The notes beneath the pieces were generated by a model. That model searched no databases. It was not told the DNA's origin and worked only from the letters and a program-made list of their open reading frames with translations. Positions 17,548 through 27,253 of a stretch of 48,159 nt of DNA are shown one piece after another (within the stretch, counting starts at the first letter, position 1; the number at the start of each line of letters is the position of its first letter). Source of the stretch: Woeseiaceae bacterium (GTDB lineage: Bacteria; Pseudomonadota; Gammaproteobacteria; Steroidobacterales; Woeseiaceae). The position numbers and the translations under genes were made by a program. The stretch is taken from contig JAPKEL010000011.1 of the NCBI GenBank assembly GCA_028822065.1, positions 1 through 48,159 of the forward strand, written 5' to 3'.

Positions 17548-17566
17548 TAGAGCTTTGATAGCTCTA
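17548..17566 (-). other. Hairpin between MFS gene and ssb
   Basis: TAGAGCT and AGCTCTA flank a 5 nt loop, giving a perfect 7 bp stem 29 nt after the MFS stop codon. No T-run follows on the minus strand, so it is a poor intrinsic terminator. It may be a processing or pausing element, or chance. Confidence 0.35.
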
Positions 17567-17595
17567 ATTACCAGTAAGTATCGATTTTTATTTAG

Positions 17596-18768
17596 TCAAT
17601 CCTTGGCATACATTAAAGATACCAACCAAAATAAGATCAAAATTGAAGTGAAAATAAATATATCCTGTGATCCTAATAGAGCCATTAACCATCCGCCTAG
17701 TAATCCACCTGAAAATGCCCCTAAAAATTGAAAACTAGAGAAAATTCCCAATGAAGTTCCTCTCAGTTCATCATTTGCTAGGATAGATAATCTTGCAGGT
17801 AGCGAAGCTTCCATGAAATTAAATCCAGCAAAGAAAATCGCCAAACTGAAAAATACCATCAGCTGAGAATTACTATAAAAAACCATAATCAGCTGACTAA
17901 ATAATAATAAACTAATAGAAAGAAATAGGTAAATTCTTTTCCCCACTCGACCATCATTCACGATCATAGGAATTGTTACTGCCAAAGAGCATAGTAATGA
18001 AAAAACATACATCTTCCAATGATCTATCAATGGAATTTGCAATTGATCTAGCAATAAAAATGGAATAACAACAAATATCATGGTTAAAATTAAATGCAAT
18101 AAAAAGATATGCAGGTCAATGATAAGAAGTTTCGTCTTAAATGCTTCTTTTATTTTTAACTGAACACGAGTATTTGTTTTAGTAAGATTTGACGGTATGA
18201 GTAGCAATAAAAATATAGCGACAACTGCGACAACTGCCGCCATAAAAAATAAGGCTCTGACGCCAAATATAGCCGCAATTATTGGACCAAAAATCAACGC
18301 AATCAAAAAAGAACTGCCTATGCCTATACCTAAAAAAGCCATAGATTTCGTTCGAACTTCCTTTCTTGTTGCATCTGCTAATAAGGCCGCAAGGGTTGCT
18401 GAAATTGCTCCTGCGCCCTGTAAAAAACGCCCAGCAATCACGCCATAAATAGTATTGCTGTATGCCGCAACCAAACTACCCAAAATAAATATAAATAAAC
18501 CAAGGCATATGACTGATTTTCGTCCAATTTTATCCGAAAGCATGCCTAATGGAATTTGAAATATAGCCTGAGTTAAACCATATGCACCGACTGACATTCC
18601 TATCAAAAAAGGTGTTGCATGCTTTAATTCACTGACATACAAGGAAAGCACTGGGAGAAGAGCAAACAAACCAAACATTCTAAACATGGCAATCAGCGCA
18701 ACGACGCCAACGACTTTACGCTCTTCATTAAGCATTTTATTTTCTACGAATTTTTTTTCTATGGTCAT
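17596..18768 (-). CDS. Major facilitator superfamily transporter (YajR-like)
   Basis: The 390-residue inner-membrane protein has about 12 hydrophobic segments. The MFS motif A, GMLSDKIGRKSVI, sits between helices 2 and 3, and a GRFLQGAGA motif follows in helix 4. Its place between ssb and divergent uvrA matches that of a drug-efflux-like MFS gene in pseudomonads. It stops after helix 12, so it lacks the C-terminal YAM domain of E. coli YajR (inferred from length). The substrate is unknown; a drug or metabolite proton antiporter is the default guess. TTG/ATG alternatives near residues 1-12 leave the start slightly uncertain. Confidence 0.88.
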   Translation of the reverse strand: MTIEKKFVENKMLNEERKVVGVVALIAMFRMFGLFALLPVLSLYVSELKHATPFLIGMSVGAYGLTQAIFQIPLGMLSDKIGRKSVICLGLFIFILGSLVAAYSNTIYGVIAGRFLQGAGAISATLAALLADATRKEVRTKSMAFLGIGIGSSFLIALIFGPIIAAIFGVRALFFMAAVVAVVAIFLLLLIPSNLTKTNTRVQLKIKEAFKTKLLIIDLHIFLLHLILTMIFVVIPFLLLDQLQIPLIDHWKMYVFSLLCSLAVTIPMIVNDGRVGKRIYLFLSISLLLFSQLIMVFYSNSQLMVFFSLAIFFAGFNFMEASLPARLSILANDELRGTSLGIFSSFQFLGAFSGGLLGGWLMALLGSQDIFIFTSILILFWLVSLMYAKD

Positions 18769-18890
18769 ATAAAATACTTAATTTAATATAAGACTATGAT
18801 AAGACTGAGAATAGTAAGATTAAAAAATATTTTTCTAGGTAAGTATCAAACAACAATTTATTGATTGTTACAAATAGTTATAAAGTGTTT

Positions 18891-18920
18891 TTGCTCAAAC
18901 ATATGTGCTGGCAGTATATT
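18891..18920 (+). promoter_or_regulatory. Possible sigma70 promoter of uvrA
   Basis: TTGCTC (18891-18896), an 18 bp spacer and TATATT (18915-18920) would start RNA near 18927, giving a leader of about 28 nt before the uvrA ATG at 18955. The match is modest and rests on spacing and position alone. Confidence 0.3.
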
Positions 18921-18954
18921 AACAGGTTGCCTTAATTATGTTGTGAAAAAATAC

Positions 18955-21795
18955 ATGAAATCTATAGATATCCGTGGCGCTAGAACCCATAACTTAAAAA
19001 ATATAAATCTGAATATTCCTAGAGATAAGCTGATTGTCATAACTGGATTATCAGGCTCAGGTAAATCGTCATTAGCATTTGATACTATTTATGCAGAAGG
19101 CAGGCGACGTTACGTAGAGTCATTGTCAACTTACGCTAGACAATTTCTATCTGTAATGGAAAAACCTGATGTCGATCATATTAATGGATTATCGCCAGCG
19201 ATATCAATCGAGCAAAAATCCTCATCCCATAATCCAAGATCTACCGTCGGAACCGTTACTGAAATCTATGACTATTTAAGACTTCTCTTTGCTAGAGCAG
19301 GAACACCTTTTTGTCCAACACATAAAGTAAAACTAGAAGCGCAAACTGTAAGTGAAATGGTTGATAAAGTTCTGTCTTTTCCAGAAGGAACCCCTTTATT
19401 AATGCTTGCTCCTGTGGTTATTAATCGTAAGGGCGAACATCTTCAGCTCATGAAAAATTTTCAAACTCAAGGATTTATTCGTGCCAGGATCAATGGTGAA
19501 ATATACGAATTGGATGATCCACCAAGTCTTGAGTTAAATAATAAACATACTATAGAAATTGTTATTGATCGTTTCAAGGTAAGGCCGGAAATGAAATTGA
19601 GACTTGCTGAATCATTCGAAATGGCCTTAAAAATAGCCGATGGAGCCACCTATATTGCTCCTCTTGAGGGAGATAATAACAAAGAAATAATATTCTCCGA
19701 TCGCTATGCTTGTAATGTATGTGGTTACAGCCTTACCGAACTTGAACCTAGGCTTTTTTCTTTCAATAATCCTAATGGTGCATGCAAGGACTGTGATGGC
19801 TTAGGCCTAAAGCAATTCTTCGATCCCAAAAAAGTGGTCATTAATGAGGATCTATCACTCGCTGGAGGTGCAATCAGAGGCTGGGACCGAAAAACAACCT
19901 ATTATTTTCATATGATACAAAGTATAGCCAAGCACTATAAATTTGATATAGAGACCCCTTTCAATGAATTAGATAAGAATATTCAACAAATAATCTTATA
20001 CGGCAGTGGCAAAGAAAAAATTGAATTTACTTACCAAAGCTTTAAAAATAGAAAAATGAAAATTCAAAAGAATCATAGCTTCGAAGGAATTATTCCTAAT
20101 TTAAACCGTCGTTACTTGGAAACAGAATCTAATGCAGTCAGAGAGGAGCTTGGTAGATTTCTCAATAGTCAAACCTGCCCGGATTGTCAAGGAACTCGAT
20201 TAAATGAATCAGCAAGAAATGTTTTTGTTGATGATCAGACGTTACCTCAAATAAGTGAAATGTCAGTTGAGTATGCAAAAAACTATTTTAAGAAAATTCA
20301 AATGACAGGTTGGCGTGCAGCCATTGCTGAAAAAATAACGAAAGAAATCAGTTCGAGATTGAATTTTTTAAGTGATGTTGGTCTAGATTATCTCTCGATC
20401 AATCGAAGTGCTGACACCCTGTCAGGTGGTGAAGCCCAGCGCATTCGTTTAGCCAGCCAAATTGGCTCAGGCTTAGTTGGTGTTCTTTATGTATTGGATG
20501 AGCCGTCCATAGGTCTTCATCAACGAGACAATCAACGACTCCTAAAGACATTAACCCATTTGCGAGATATAGGAAATACCGTCATAGTTGTGGAGCATGA
20601 TGAAGAAGCTATTATGGCAGCAGATCATGTGATTGATATTGGCCCTGGCGCTGGCATACATGGTGGAGAGATAGTCGCATCGGGAACACCAAAAGAAATT
20701 ATAAAAAACAAACTCTCTCTCACGGGTGATTACTTATCTGGCAGGAAAAGCATCGCAGTTCCTAATAAACGTAAAACAGCAAACTTCAAAAAATCAATTA
20801 CAATTAATAAAGCCTCTGGCAATAATTTAAAAAAAGTAACAGTTTCTATTCCAATGGGCTTAATGACCTGTGTGACAGGGGTTTCTGGCTCAGGAAAATC
20901 AACATTAATTAATGATACTTTATATAAATCTGTAGCTGATGAGCTTAATAAATCCAATCGCAATCCAGCACCGCATAAAGGCATCAATGGTATTGAAAAT
21001 ATTGATCGAGTTATAGATATCAGTCAAAGCCCCATAGGCAGAACACCGCGATCAAATCCAGCCACATACAGTGGGCTTTTTACACCTATTCGCGAACTTT
21101 TTGCTGGTACACAAGAAGCACGTTCTCGTGGCTATCTTCCAGGAAGGTTCAGTTTCAATGTAAAAGGTGGAAGATGTGAAGGATGTCAGGGTGATGGCGT
21201 AATAAAAGTTGCCATGCATTTTTTACCTGATGTCTATGTCTCTTGTGATGTATGTCATGGAAAACGTTATAATCGTGAAACTCTAGATATTTCATATAAA
21301 AGTAAAAATATTAATGAAATTCTAGAAATGACGGTTGAAGAAGCATCAGTCTTCTTTACAAATGTTCCTGTCCTTGCAAAAAAATTACAAACTCTAATGG
21401 ATGTCGGGTTGTCATATATTCGATTAGGTCAAAATGCGACAACATTATCCGGTGGAGAGGCACAAAGAATAAAACTTGCTAAAGAATTATCAAAACGTGA
21501 CACCGGCAATACCTTATATATTTTAGATGAGCCAACTACAGGTCTTCATTTTCAAGACATCAGCCTCTTATTGAAAGTTCTACATCGTCTAAGAGATAGA
21601 GGAAACACAATTGTGGTTATTGAACACAATCTTGATGTCATTAAAACAGCTGACTGGGTTATTGATATCGGCCCCGAAGGAGGTGAAGGTGGTGGGAATA
21701 TTATTGCTACTGGAACGCCAGAGGATATTGTTAAAGTCAATTCATCTTTTACAGGTCAGTTTCTTAAGCCTTTGCTGCAAATCAACAAATCATAA
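18955..21795 (+). CDS. uvrA: Excinuclease ABC subunit A
   Basis: UvrA is the damage-sensing ATPase of nucleotide excision repair. From the ATG at 18955 the protein has 946 residues, close to the family norm. It starts [17 protein letters not shown], with Walker [10 protein letters not shown] at 31-39. The zinc modules are CNVCGYS...CKDC and CEGCQGDG...CDVCHGKR. Two ABC signatures ([12 protein letters not shown] and [12 protein letters not shown]) and a second Walker A (GVSGSGKST) are present. An in-frame TTG at 18865 would add 30 residues that do not look like UvrA. It is divergent from the MFS gene and converges on the cyclophilin gene with a 14 bp gap. No clear LexA box was found. Confidence 0.97.
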   Translation: MKSIDIRGARTHNLKNINLNIPRDKLIVITGLSGSGKSSLAFDTIYAEGRRRYVESLSTYARQFLSVMEKPDVDHINGLSPAISIEQKSSSHNPRSTVGTVTEIYDYLRLLFARAGTPFCPTHKVKLEAQTVSEMVDKVLSFPEGTPLLMLAPVVINRKGEHLQLMKNFQTQGFIRARINGEIYELDDPPSLELNNKHTIEIVIDRFKVRPEMKLRLAESFEMALKIADGATYIAPLEGDNNKEIIFSDRYACNVCGYSLTELEPRLFSFNNPNGACKDCDGLGLKQFFDPKKVVINEDLSLAGGAIRGWDRKTTYYFHMIQSIAKHYKFDIETPFNELDKNIQQIILYGSGKEKIEFTYQSFKNRKMKIQKNHSFEGIIPNLNRRYLETESNAVREELGRFLNSQTCPDCQGTRLNESARNVFVDDQTLPQISEMSVEYAKNYFKKIQMTGWRAAIAEKITKEISSRLNFLSDVGLDYLSINRSADTLSGGEAQRIRLASQIGSGLVGVLYVLDEPSIGLHQRDNQRLLKTLTHLRDIGNTVIVVEHDEEAIMAADHVIDIGPGAGIHGGEIVASGTPKEIIKNKLSLTGDYLSGRKSIAVPNKRKTANFKKSITINKASGNNLKKVTVSIPMGLMTCVTGVSGSGKSTLINDTLYKSVADELNKSNRNPAPHKGINGIENIDRVIDISQSPIGRTPRSNPATYSGLFTPIRELFAGTQEARSRGYLPGRFSFNVKGGRCEGCQGDGVIKVAMHFLPDVYVSCDVCHGKRYNRETLDISYKSKNINEILEMTVEEASVFFTNVPVLAKKLQTLMDVGLSYIRLGQNATTLSGGEAQRIKLAKELSKRDTGNTLYILDEPTTGLHFQDISLLLKVLHRLRDRGNTIVVIEHNLDVIKTADWVIDIGPEGGEGGGNIIATGTPEDIVKVNSSFTGQFLKPLLQINKS

Positions 21796-21809
21796 ATTTA
21801 AAAAATAAA

Positions 21810-22430
21810 CTAATCTCTCTGAATGGTTTTTATAATGATGGGGTTATTTATCAATTGACCCTTAACGTAACTATTATCAGTGAGCTTATCAGATGGCATC
21901 TGATGGATTTTTCTTACGATATCCATGCCACTTGTAACCCGACCAAATGCTGCAAAACCCAAGCCATCAGAATTTCTTGAGGCGCCATAATCCAGACCCG
22001 ATTGATCACCAATACAGATAAAAAAATCTGAAGTTGCTGTATCAACAGCTCCTCGACTCATGGAAAGCGTTCCATCAAGATGTTTTAGTCCAGAGATATT
22101 TGTGCTTTCATGCCTAATCATAGGGTACGCTCTTTCTCCATCGCCTATACCCCCTTGAATTACCTCTATCTTAGGGCTGCCATTATCATTTTCGTATCTA
22201 ACGGCTCGATAAAAAGAAGTATTATTAAAGTATCCGTCATCTGCATAACGAAGAAAATTTGCCACAGATATGGGCGCTTTTTCAGAATAAAGCTCTATAT
22301 GAATAGTGCCAACAGTAGTCTGCAATGTCACATTTATTATTTTCTCTTCATTCGCACTAACATAATTAACTAAAAATATAGCCAAGAATAATGTAAGAGT
22401 AAATTTAAGTTTAAATATTTTAGAAATCAA
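21810..22430 (-). CDS. Periplasmic cyclophilin-type peptidyl-prolyl isomerase
   Basis: The 206-residue protein carries a signal peptide (hydrophobic residues 9-21, cleavage probably after VSA at 26), so it is exported to the periplasm. The mature part is a cyclophilin domain: TTVGTIHIELY, APISVANFLRYADDGYFNNTSFYRAV (containing the catalytic-Arg region FYR), GTLSMSRG, SDFFICIGDQ and GFAAFGRVTSGMDIV. Periplasmic cyclophilins speed prolyl isomerisation in outer-membrane protein folding. It follows slyX by 15 nt and converges on uvrA. Confidence 0.9.
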   Translation of the reverse strand: MISKIFKLKFTLTLFLAIFLVNYVSANEEKIINVTLQTTVGTIHIELYSEKAPISVANFLRYADDGYFNNTSFYRAVRYENDNGSPKIEVIQGGIGDGERAYPMIRHESTNISGLKHLDGTLSMSRGAVDTATSDFFICIGDQSGLDYGASRNSDGLGFAAFGRVTSGMDIVRKIHQMPSDKLTDNSYVKGQLINNPIIIKTIQRD

Positions 22431-22445
22431 AATTTTTCTCTCCCT

Positions 22446-22652
22446 TTAATAATGAGGTGGACGTTCATCTTGGTCGATTTTTTCAGTCGATGATTCGTTC
22501 AATATCGTTACTCGTTCTTGTATTGTTAAGAGTGTACGCTTTAGAAGATCTAGCTCTTCTTGCTGTTTTATAATAATAGAATTTAATTGATCTAATAAAT
22601 TCTCTTGATATGATAGTTTTGTTTCTATATCGATTAAATGATCATCAGTCAT
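22446..22652 (-). CDS. slyX: SlyX-like coiled-coil protein
   Basis: The 68-residue protein is one amphipathic helix with heptad-like leucine spacing (LIDIETKLSYQENLLDQLNS), followed by LKRTLLTIQERVTIL and ending in the typical SlyX tail ERPPHY. SlyX proteins are widespread in gammaproteobacteria but have no established biochemical role. It lies 15 nt before the cyclophilin gene and is divergent from the ABC-F gene. Confidence 0.88.
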   Translation of the reverse strand: MTDDHLIDIETKLSYQENLLDQLNSIIIKQQEELDLLKRTLLTIQERVTILNESSTEKIDQDERPPHY

Positions 22653-22758
22653 AATTATTCACTCTTTATTAGTTCTGTAAAATAATAACTCACCTATTAG
22701 TTTATTATAAGACTTACAATTTATATAAATAAATCACCTGAGATTAAAACAGATAATT

Positions 22759-24669
22759 ATGTCATTAATGCGTTTTGAAGATATTTCATTAGAAATAGGA
22801 GAGCAGAAAATACTATCTGAAGCTAATCTTACTATAGAAGCAGGTGAAAGGTTATGTCTTATTGGAAGAAATGGAGCAGGTAAATCAACTACATTTAAGC
22901 TTATTATGGGCCTTATCGAGCCTGACCGGGGTTCAGTAATTTATGAATCCAAGTTAATTATCAGCCAACTTGATCAATCATTGCCTGTATCAGAGGAAAC
23001 AACTGTTCGAGAGATAATTCGTTCTGGGTTATCAAATATTGAATTACTATTAAAAAATTACCATGAGTTAGCGTCAAAAAAATTAGAGAAGAAAGGTCTA
23101 TTGGAGCTGGAAAATCTTCATAAACAAATTGACACACATGGTGGATGGAATCTTGACCAACGAGTCGACATCATAATCTCAGAGCTTAATCTACCAGCCG
23201 ATAAAAGAATGGATGAACTATCTGGTGGCTGGCTTAGAAGAGTTTCACTAGGAAAAGCATTGGTACAAAAACCCGATATTCTTTTGCTGGATGAACCTAC
23301 TAATCATTTAGATATATCAACAATAAAATGGCTTGAAGACATCGTTTATTCGTACAAAGGAACCGTTATTTTTATTACTCATGATCGAGCTTTCATAAAA
23401 AAATTAGCGTCTCGCATTCTTGAGATAGACCGTGGAAAAATAACTAGCTGGCCTGGAAATTATAATAATTATGTGAGAAGAAAAGAAAAATCTTTAGTTG
23501 ACGAAAAAAATGAGTACGCAAAGTTTGATAAAAAGCTCGAGCAAGAAGAAATTTGGATTAGGCAAGGCATCAAAGCCAGAAGAACTCGTAATGAAGGACG
23601 CTCAAGAGCTTTAATGAGAATGCGAGATGAGCGACAAAAAAGAATAACGCATGAAACGCATGCACGCATTCATATTGGAGAAAGTGAAAAATCGGGTCGC
23701 AAAGTTATCAGAGTTAAAAATATCAATTATCAGTACACAAATGAACCATTAATTAAAAATTTTACACTTAATATTCAGCGTGGTGACCGAATTGGTATAG
23801 TTGGTAATAATGGTATTGGAAAAACAACTTTACTTAGACTGCTACTGGGTAAGATTGAACCTAATTCAGGGACTGTAAAATTAGGTACGAATATAGAAAT
23901 AGGTTATTTTGATCAATTACGCCAGAAGCTTGATCCAGAAAGGTCTGTTGCTGATAACGTCAGTGATGGCAAAACTCATATTAAAATTAATGGCCGAGAT
24001 AGACATGTAGTTGGATACCTCAAAGGCTTTCTGTTCTCTCCAAAAAGATCTATGACACCGGTTAAAGCCCTATCTGGCGGCGAAAAAAATCGGATTATTC
24101 TGGCTAAATTATTTACTAAAGCAACCAATCTATTGATTCTTGATGAACCGACAAATGACTTAGATATGGAAACTCTGGACGTGCTTGAGGAGCAGTTAGT
24201 GCAATACAAAGGAACATTATTGGTGGTAAGTCATGACAGAGAGTTTTTGGATAACGTTATAACCAGTATGCTCGTTTTTGAGGATCAAGATAAACTGAAT
24301 CATTACGTGGGAAATTTTTCTGATTGGCTTTCTCGGAATCAACTGTTAACAGAAATCGATCATCATAAAAATTTATATAAAAAGACTGAGCATTCTCAAA
24401 CGAAAGTGAAGAAAATTGCGAAACTGAGTTTTAAAGAACAGCGCGCATTAAATCTCCTGCCTGATCAAATTAAATTACTTGAGACAGATAAATTACGTTT
24501 TGAAAAAGAACTTTCGTCCCCAGAATTCTACTCTCTAGATAAGATAAGAATTCAATCCACCCTAGAAAAGTTTGCTTTACTCTCAAAAACCATCGAAGAG
24601 AAAATTCAAGCTTGGTCTGCATTGATCGATAAAGAAGAGCAATACAAAAAAACAAAGAACCCCTATTAA
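22759..24669 (+). CDS. uup: ABC-F family ATPase (Uup)
   Basis: Cytoplasmic ABC-F protein of 636 residues with two ATPase domains and no membrane part. Domain one has GRNGAGKS (36-43), LSGGWLRRVSLGKAL and LLLDEPTNHLD. Domain two has GNNGIGKTT, LSGGEKNRIILAKLF and LILDEPTNDLD. A charged linker (the ABC-F P-site tRNA-interaction motif region) lies near residues 240-300, and a C-terminal coiled coil at about 550-630 is typical of Uup. Uup acts on ribosomes and in precise excision of transposons. The stop codon lies inside its own terminator hairpin. Confidence 0.93.
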   Translation: MSLMRFEDISLEIGEQKILSEANLTIEAGERLCLIGRNGAGKSTTFKLIMGLIEPDRGSVIYESKLIISQLDQSLPVSEETTVREIIRSGLSNIELLLKNYHELASKKLEKKGLLELENLHKQIDTHGGWNLDQRVDIIISELNLPADKRMDELSGGWLRRVSLGKALVQKPDILLLDEPTNHLDISTIKWLEDIVYSYKGTVIFITHDRAFIKKLASRILEIDRGKITSWPGNYNNYVRRKEKSLVDEKNEYAKFDKKLEQEEIWIRQGIKARRTRNEGRSRALMRMRDERQKRITHETHARIHIGESEKSGRKVIRVKNINYQYTNEPLIKNFTLNIQRGDRIGIVGNNGIGKTTLLRLLLGKIEPNSGTVKLGTNIEIGYFDQLRQKLDPERSVADNVSDGKTHIKINGRDRHVVGYLKGFLFSPKRSMTPVKALSGGEKNRIILAKLFTKATNLLILDEPTNDLDMETLDVLEEQLVQYKGTLLVVSHDREFLDNVITSMLVFEDQDKLNHYVGNFSDWLSRNQLLTEIDHHKNLYKKTEHSQTKVKKIAKLSFKEQRALNLLPDQIKLLETDKLRFEKELSSPEFYSLDKIRIQSTLEKFALLSKTIEEKIQAWSALIDKEEQYKKTKNPY

Positions 24670-24692
24670 TATAGGGGCTTTGTAATTTTTTT
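24660..24692 (+). terminator. Rho-independent terminator of uup, overlapping its stop codon
   Basis: CCCCTAT (24660-24666), loop TAAT and ATAGGGG (24671-24677) make a perfect 7 bp stem, followed by a T-run at 24686-24692. The loop contains the uup TAA stop codon, so translation ends inside the terminator. The T-run is 8 nt after the stem, a little far for an ideal terminator. Confidence 0.7.
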
Positions 24693-24762
24693 ATAAATTA
24701 GATGACTGAATGTCAAATTTTATAGAATGATATCGTAAATAACTTTTAAGTTATCGATATAC

Positions 24763-24972
24763 TTACTGAGGAGTTACATTCTCAGCTTGTGGGCCTTTCT
24801 GGCCATCAGAGACAGTCATAGTTACGCTCTGACCTTCACGTAAACTCTTTCTACCCTCTACATTAATTGCACTATAGTGTACAAATACATCTTTACCGCC
24901 TTCGCGTTCGATAAATCCGAATCCTTTTTCATCATTGAACCATTTAACGGTACCTTCTACTTGTTCTGACAT
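24763..24972 (-). CDS. Cold-shock domain protein (CspA family)
   Basis: The 69-residue OB-fold RNA chaperone starts [20 protein letters not shown] and contains RNP1 (KGFGFIE) and RNP2 (DVFVHYSAI). It ends in [10 protein letters not shown]. CspA-type proteins melt mRNA secondary structure during cold or growth transitions. The gene stands alone and is preceded by a long untranslated leader of about 125 nt with two hairpins, as in many cold-shock genes. Which paralogue (CspA, CspC, CspE) cannot be decided. Confidence 0.95.
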   Translation of the reverse strand: MSEQVEGTVKWFNDEKGFGFIEREGGKDVFVHYSAINVEGRKSLREGQSVTMTVSDGQKGPQAENVTPQ

Positions 24973-25134
24973 TTTTCTTCTCTTTCTTTTAATTTATGCC
25001 ATAAATATGGCGTTACAAAACCGAATCATTTCGGTGCGTTTCTAAATCAATAATATATTTAACCAAGATCAATACTTAGTTAATCCTTACTGTTTCAGAT
25101 TGACGCATTTTACGCGTGTTTCATAATTGTGCAA
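24973..25134 (-). promoter_or_regulatory. csp promoter and structured 5' leader
   Basis: On the minus strand, TTGCAC (25129-25134), a 16 bp spacer and TAAAAT (25107-25112) form a plausible sigma70 promoter. RNA would start near 25100 and run about 125 nt to the csp ATG. The leader contains hairpins ACCGAA/TTCGGT (25020-25035, loop TCAT) and GCCATA/TATGGC (24998-25011), the second just before the GAGAAG ribosome site. This resembles the long thermosensitive leaders of cspA genes. No E. coli-type cold box was recognised. Confidence 0.55.
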
Positions 25135-25404
25135 ATATTAACAGCAATTAAATTGGGTTTTTATGTCCATGCACCCTATTCAATATAGTTAATAAAGATT
25201 AAGTGGTTTTTGTCTTAATCATGAACCTAACTACAATTCAGAAATTATTAAATATTAATTTATGAATTTTAAGTGGAGTTACTGATAAGAATTAAAGTAA
25301 CATTTAATCGGTTATTTTAAATAGAATTATTAAAAAATTAATACATGAATAATATAATTACCTACAAAAAGAATTACCTTATATTCATAAAAATATTATA
25401 TATT
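25135..25404. other. AT-rich spacer between csp promoter and upp
   Basis: About 270 bp of very AT-rich sequence downstream of upp on the minus strand. Stop codons are frequent in all frames. No gene, tRNA or convincing terminator is visible. Confidence 0.6.
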
Positions 25405-26025
25405 TCAATAAGTTCCAAATAATCTATCGCCTGCATCGCCTAGCCCAGGAACAATATAATTATCATCATTTAAGTGACTATCTATACTCGCAGTATAGAT
25501 TTTAACATCTGGATGTTTGGTTTTGACGGCTTCTAAACCCTCAGGGCATGTAACGATACAAATTACAATAATCTTCTGAATACTTTTTCGTTTTAATGCA
25601 TCGATTGCTGCAATTGTCGAACCACCAGTAGCTAACATTGGGTCTAAAATTAAATGTAATCCATCAAGAGATTTTTCAGGAATATTTTCATAATAACTCT
25701 CAGGTTCCGCTGTTTCTTCATTACGGAACATCCCTAAAAACCCAACACGAGCAGAAGGGACTAAAGACAAAATACCATTCAACATTCCTAATCCAGCCCT
25801 GAGAATTGGTATTACTACAATTTGCTCGTTAATTCTTTTGCAGTTTGCTTTTTCAATTGGTGTTTCAATAATGACATCCTCAAGAGAAACACTCTCAAGT
25901 GCTTTAAATGATAACAACATTGTAATTTCAGTTATTAGCTGACGAAATCTTTGATAATTTGTGCCCACCTCTCTTACTTCCGCTAATTTATCCTGTATAC
26001 ATGGATGTTTAACTTCATAATGCAT
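25405..26025 (-). CDS. upp: Uracil phosphoribosyltransferase
   Basis: Upp converts uracil and PRPP to UMP in pyrimidine salvage. The 206-residue length is typical. It starts MHYEVKHPCIQDKLAEVREV and has the conserved VVIPILRAGLGM, the PRPP loop LDPMLATGGSTIAAI, and the uracil-binding C-terminus YIVPGLGDAGDRLFGT. It follows csaA by 61 nt at the end of a long minus-strand run. No adjacent uracil permease gene is present. Confidence 0.96.
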   Translation of the reverse strand: MHYEVKHPCIQDKLAEVREVGTNYQRFRQLITEITMLLSFKALESVSLEDVIIETPIEKANCKRINEQIVVIPILRAGLGMLNGILSLVPSARVGFLGMFRNEETAEPESYYENIPEKSLDGLHLILDPMLATGGSTIAAIDALKRKSIQKIIVICIVTCPEGLEAVKTKHPDVKIYTASIDSHLNDDNYIVPGLGDAGDRLFGTY

Positions 26026-26086
26026 TTGAGATTCCTTGAATTTTATAAAGAATTGTAAATATAATTTTAACTTACACTTTATTTAT

Positions 26087-26425
26087 TTATGCCAACCTTG
26101 TTCCATTTTCAGCTTTTTTATCTGGAGCACAGAGAATGACGCTGCCATCATCTTGCATAAACCCTGTCACCAGGCATTCTGACATAAATGGTCCAATCTG
26201 CTTTTTTGGAAAATTCACTACAGCTGAGACTTGTCTACCAATTAGTTCTTGCGGCTCATAATGATCTGTAATTTGAGCAGATGATTTCTTAACTCCTAAC
26301 TCATTGCCAAAATCTATCGTTAATTTTATAGCCGGTTTAATGGCCTCTTTAAAATATTCTGCGGTTAATACCGTGCCAACCCGCAAATCAATTCTCTCGA
26401 ATTCTTTCCAACTCAAATCAGACAT
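26087..26425 (-). CDS. CsaA-like tRNA-binding-domain protein
   Basis: The 112-residue stand-alone tRNA-binding OB fold resembles CsaA, a homodimeric protein-secretion chaperone in Bacillus, and the C-terminal domain of MetRS. It shows FERIDLRVGTVLTAE, KLTIDFGNELGVKKSSAQIT, GRQVSAVVNFPKKQIGPFMSECLVTGF and VILCAPDK. SecY, LptE and several translation genes are nearby, but no link to CsaA is evident. Its biological role in gammaproteobacteria is unproven. It lies 54 nt after the SDR gene. Confidence 0.88.
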   Translation of the reverse strand: MSDLSWKEFERIDLRVGTVLTAEYFKEAIKPAIKLTIDFGNELGVKKSSAQITDHYEPQELIGRQVSAVVNFPKKQIGPFMSECLVTGFMQDDGSVILCAPDKKAENGTRLA

Positions 26426-26479
26426 AATAATAGCCTTTCTTATATTATGATGAATTACAGTGTCATGTTAAATGATAAT

Positions 26480-27241
26480 TTATGACCTTAAATACGAAGC
26501 ACCATTTAAATCTAGAATAGCACCTGTCGCATAACCCATCCCATCCATGGTTAACATCATGACAGCTTTGGCAATTTCATCCGGTCTACCTACTCTATGC
26601 ATTGGGCTTTGTTGCTTTATCGCTTCACCTTGCTCACTGGATAATAATGATGTTGCCATATCTGTCTCAACAAATCCGGGCGCCACAACTCCAACAAAAA
26701 TATTATATGGGGCTAAGGCGATCGCTAGAGATTGACTCATTGAATTTAATCCAGCCTTACTCGCTCCATAAGCGGGCGCTTTAGGTTCCCCTCGATTAGC
26801 GCCACGCGAAGAAATATTAACAATCTTCCCTTGGTTTCTTGTGATCATGTATTTTGCTGCGTAATAACAAATATTTGCAGGTCCAATTAAATTAGTTGCA
26901 ATAGTGGAATGCCAAGCATTTTGCCAATCTTTAAATGCAATTTCCGCAATTGGGTGGTCAATAAACATACCAGCATTATTGACAACAATATCCAGTGAAT
27001 CGAATTCCTCTATTACCTTTGAAACAGCAGCTTCCGCCTCTCCGTCGATTGTTATATCTGATTGAATACAAATGTGATTCGATCCAGGGAGAGAGTTAAT
27101 CAGTGTTTCAGCGAGCTCCTTTTCTTTCCTGTATGTAATTGCTACTTCAGCCCCATGTAAGGCATAACCTTGAGCAATTGCTTTTCCAATACCCCTTGAA
27201 CCTCCGGTAATAAGAACTTTTTTTTCTCTAAATTCAAACAT
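26480..27241 (-). CDS. Short-chain dehydrogenase/reductase (FabG-like)
   Basis: Classical SDR of 253 residues. The NAD(P) motif is TGGSRGIG at 12-19, NNAG is at 88-91, and the catalytic triad is Ser144/145 (NISS), Tyr158 and Lys162 (YGASK). GRPDEIA and the end ATGAILDLNGA are FabG-like. The Arg after GGS (TGGSRGIG) and TYRKE favour NADP(H). The substrate is unknown. It lies 12 nt after a 2OG oxygenase gene, in a tight run with a membrane methyltransferase, so it may act on the same molecule (inference). Confidence 0.9.
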   Translation of the reverse strand: MFEFREKKVLITGGSRGIGKAIAQGYALHGAEVAITYRKEKELAETLINSLPGSNHICIQSDITIDGEAEAAVSKVIEEFDSLDIVVNNAGMFIDHPIAEIAFKDWQNAWHSTIATNLIGPANICYYAAKYMITRNQGKIVNISSRGANRGEPKAPAYGASKAGLNSMSQSLAIALAPYNIFVGVVAPGFVETDMATSLLSSEQGEAIKQQSPMHRVGRPDEIAKAVMMLTMDGMGYATGAILDLNGASYLRS

Positions 27242-27253
27242 AATAAATTTTAT

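Noticed and set aside
17548-17566. Intrinsic terminator between the MFS gene and ssb
   Set aside because: The stem is good but no T-run follows on the transcribed strand.
18908-18925. Possible LexA/SOS box upstream of uvrA
   Set aside because: CTGGCAGTATATTAACAG has the wrong spacing and only one good half site compared with CTGT-N8-ACAG.
18865-18954. 30-codon N-terminal extension of uvrA from an upstream TTG
   Set aside because: The extra residues are unlike any UvrA N-terminus, and the ATG at 18955 opens the typical [16 protein letters not shown] text.
25135-25404. A tRNA or small RNA gene in the 270 bp spacer
   Set aside because: No cloverleaf-compatible arms, GC-rich stems or TTCGA-type loop were found; the stretch is simply AT-rich.
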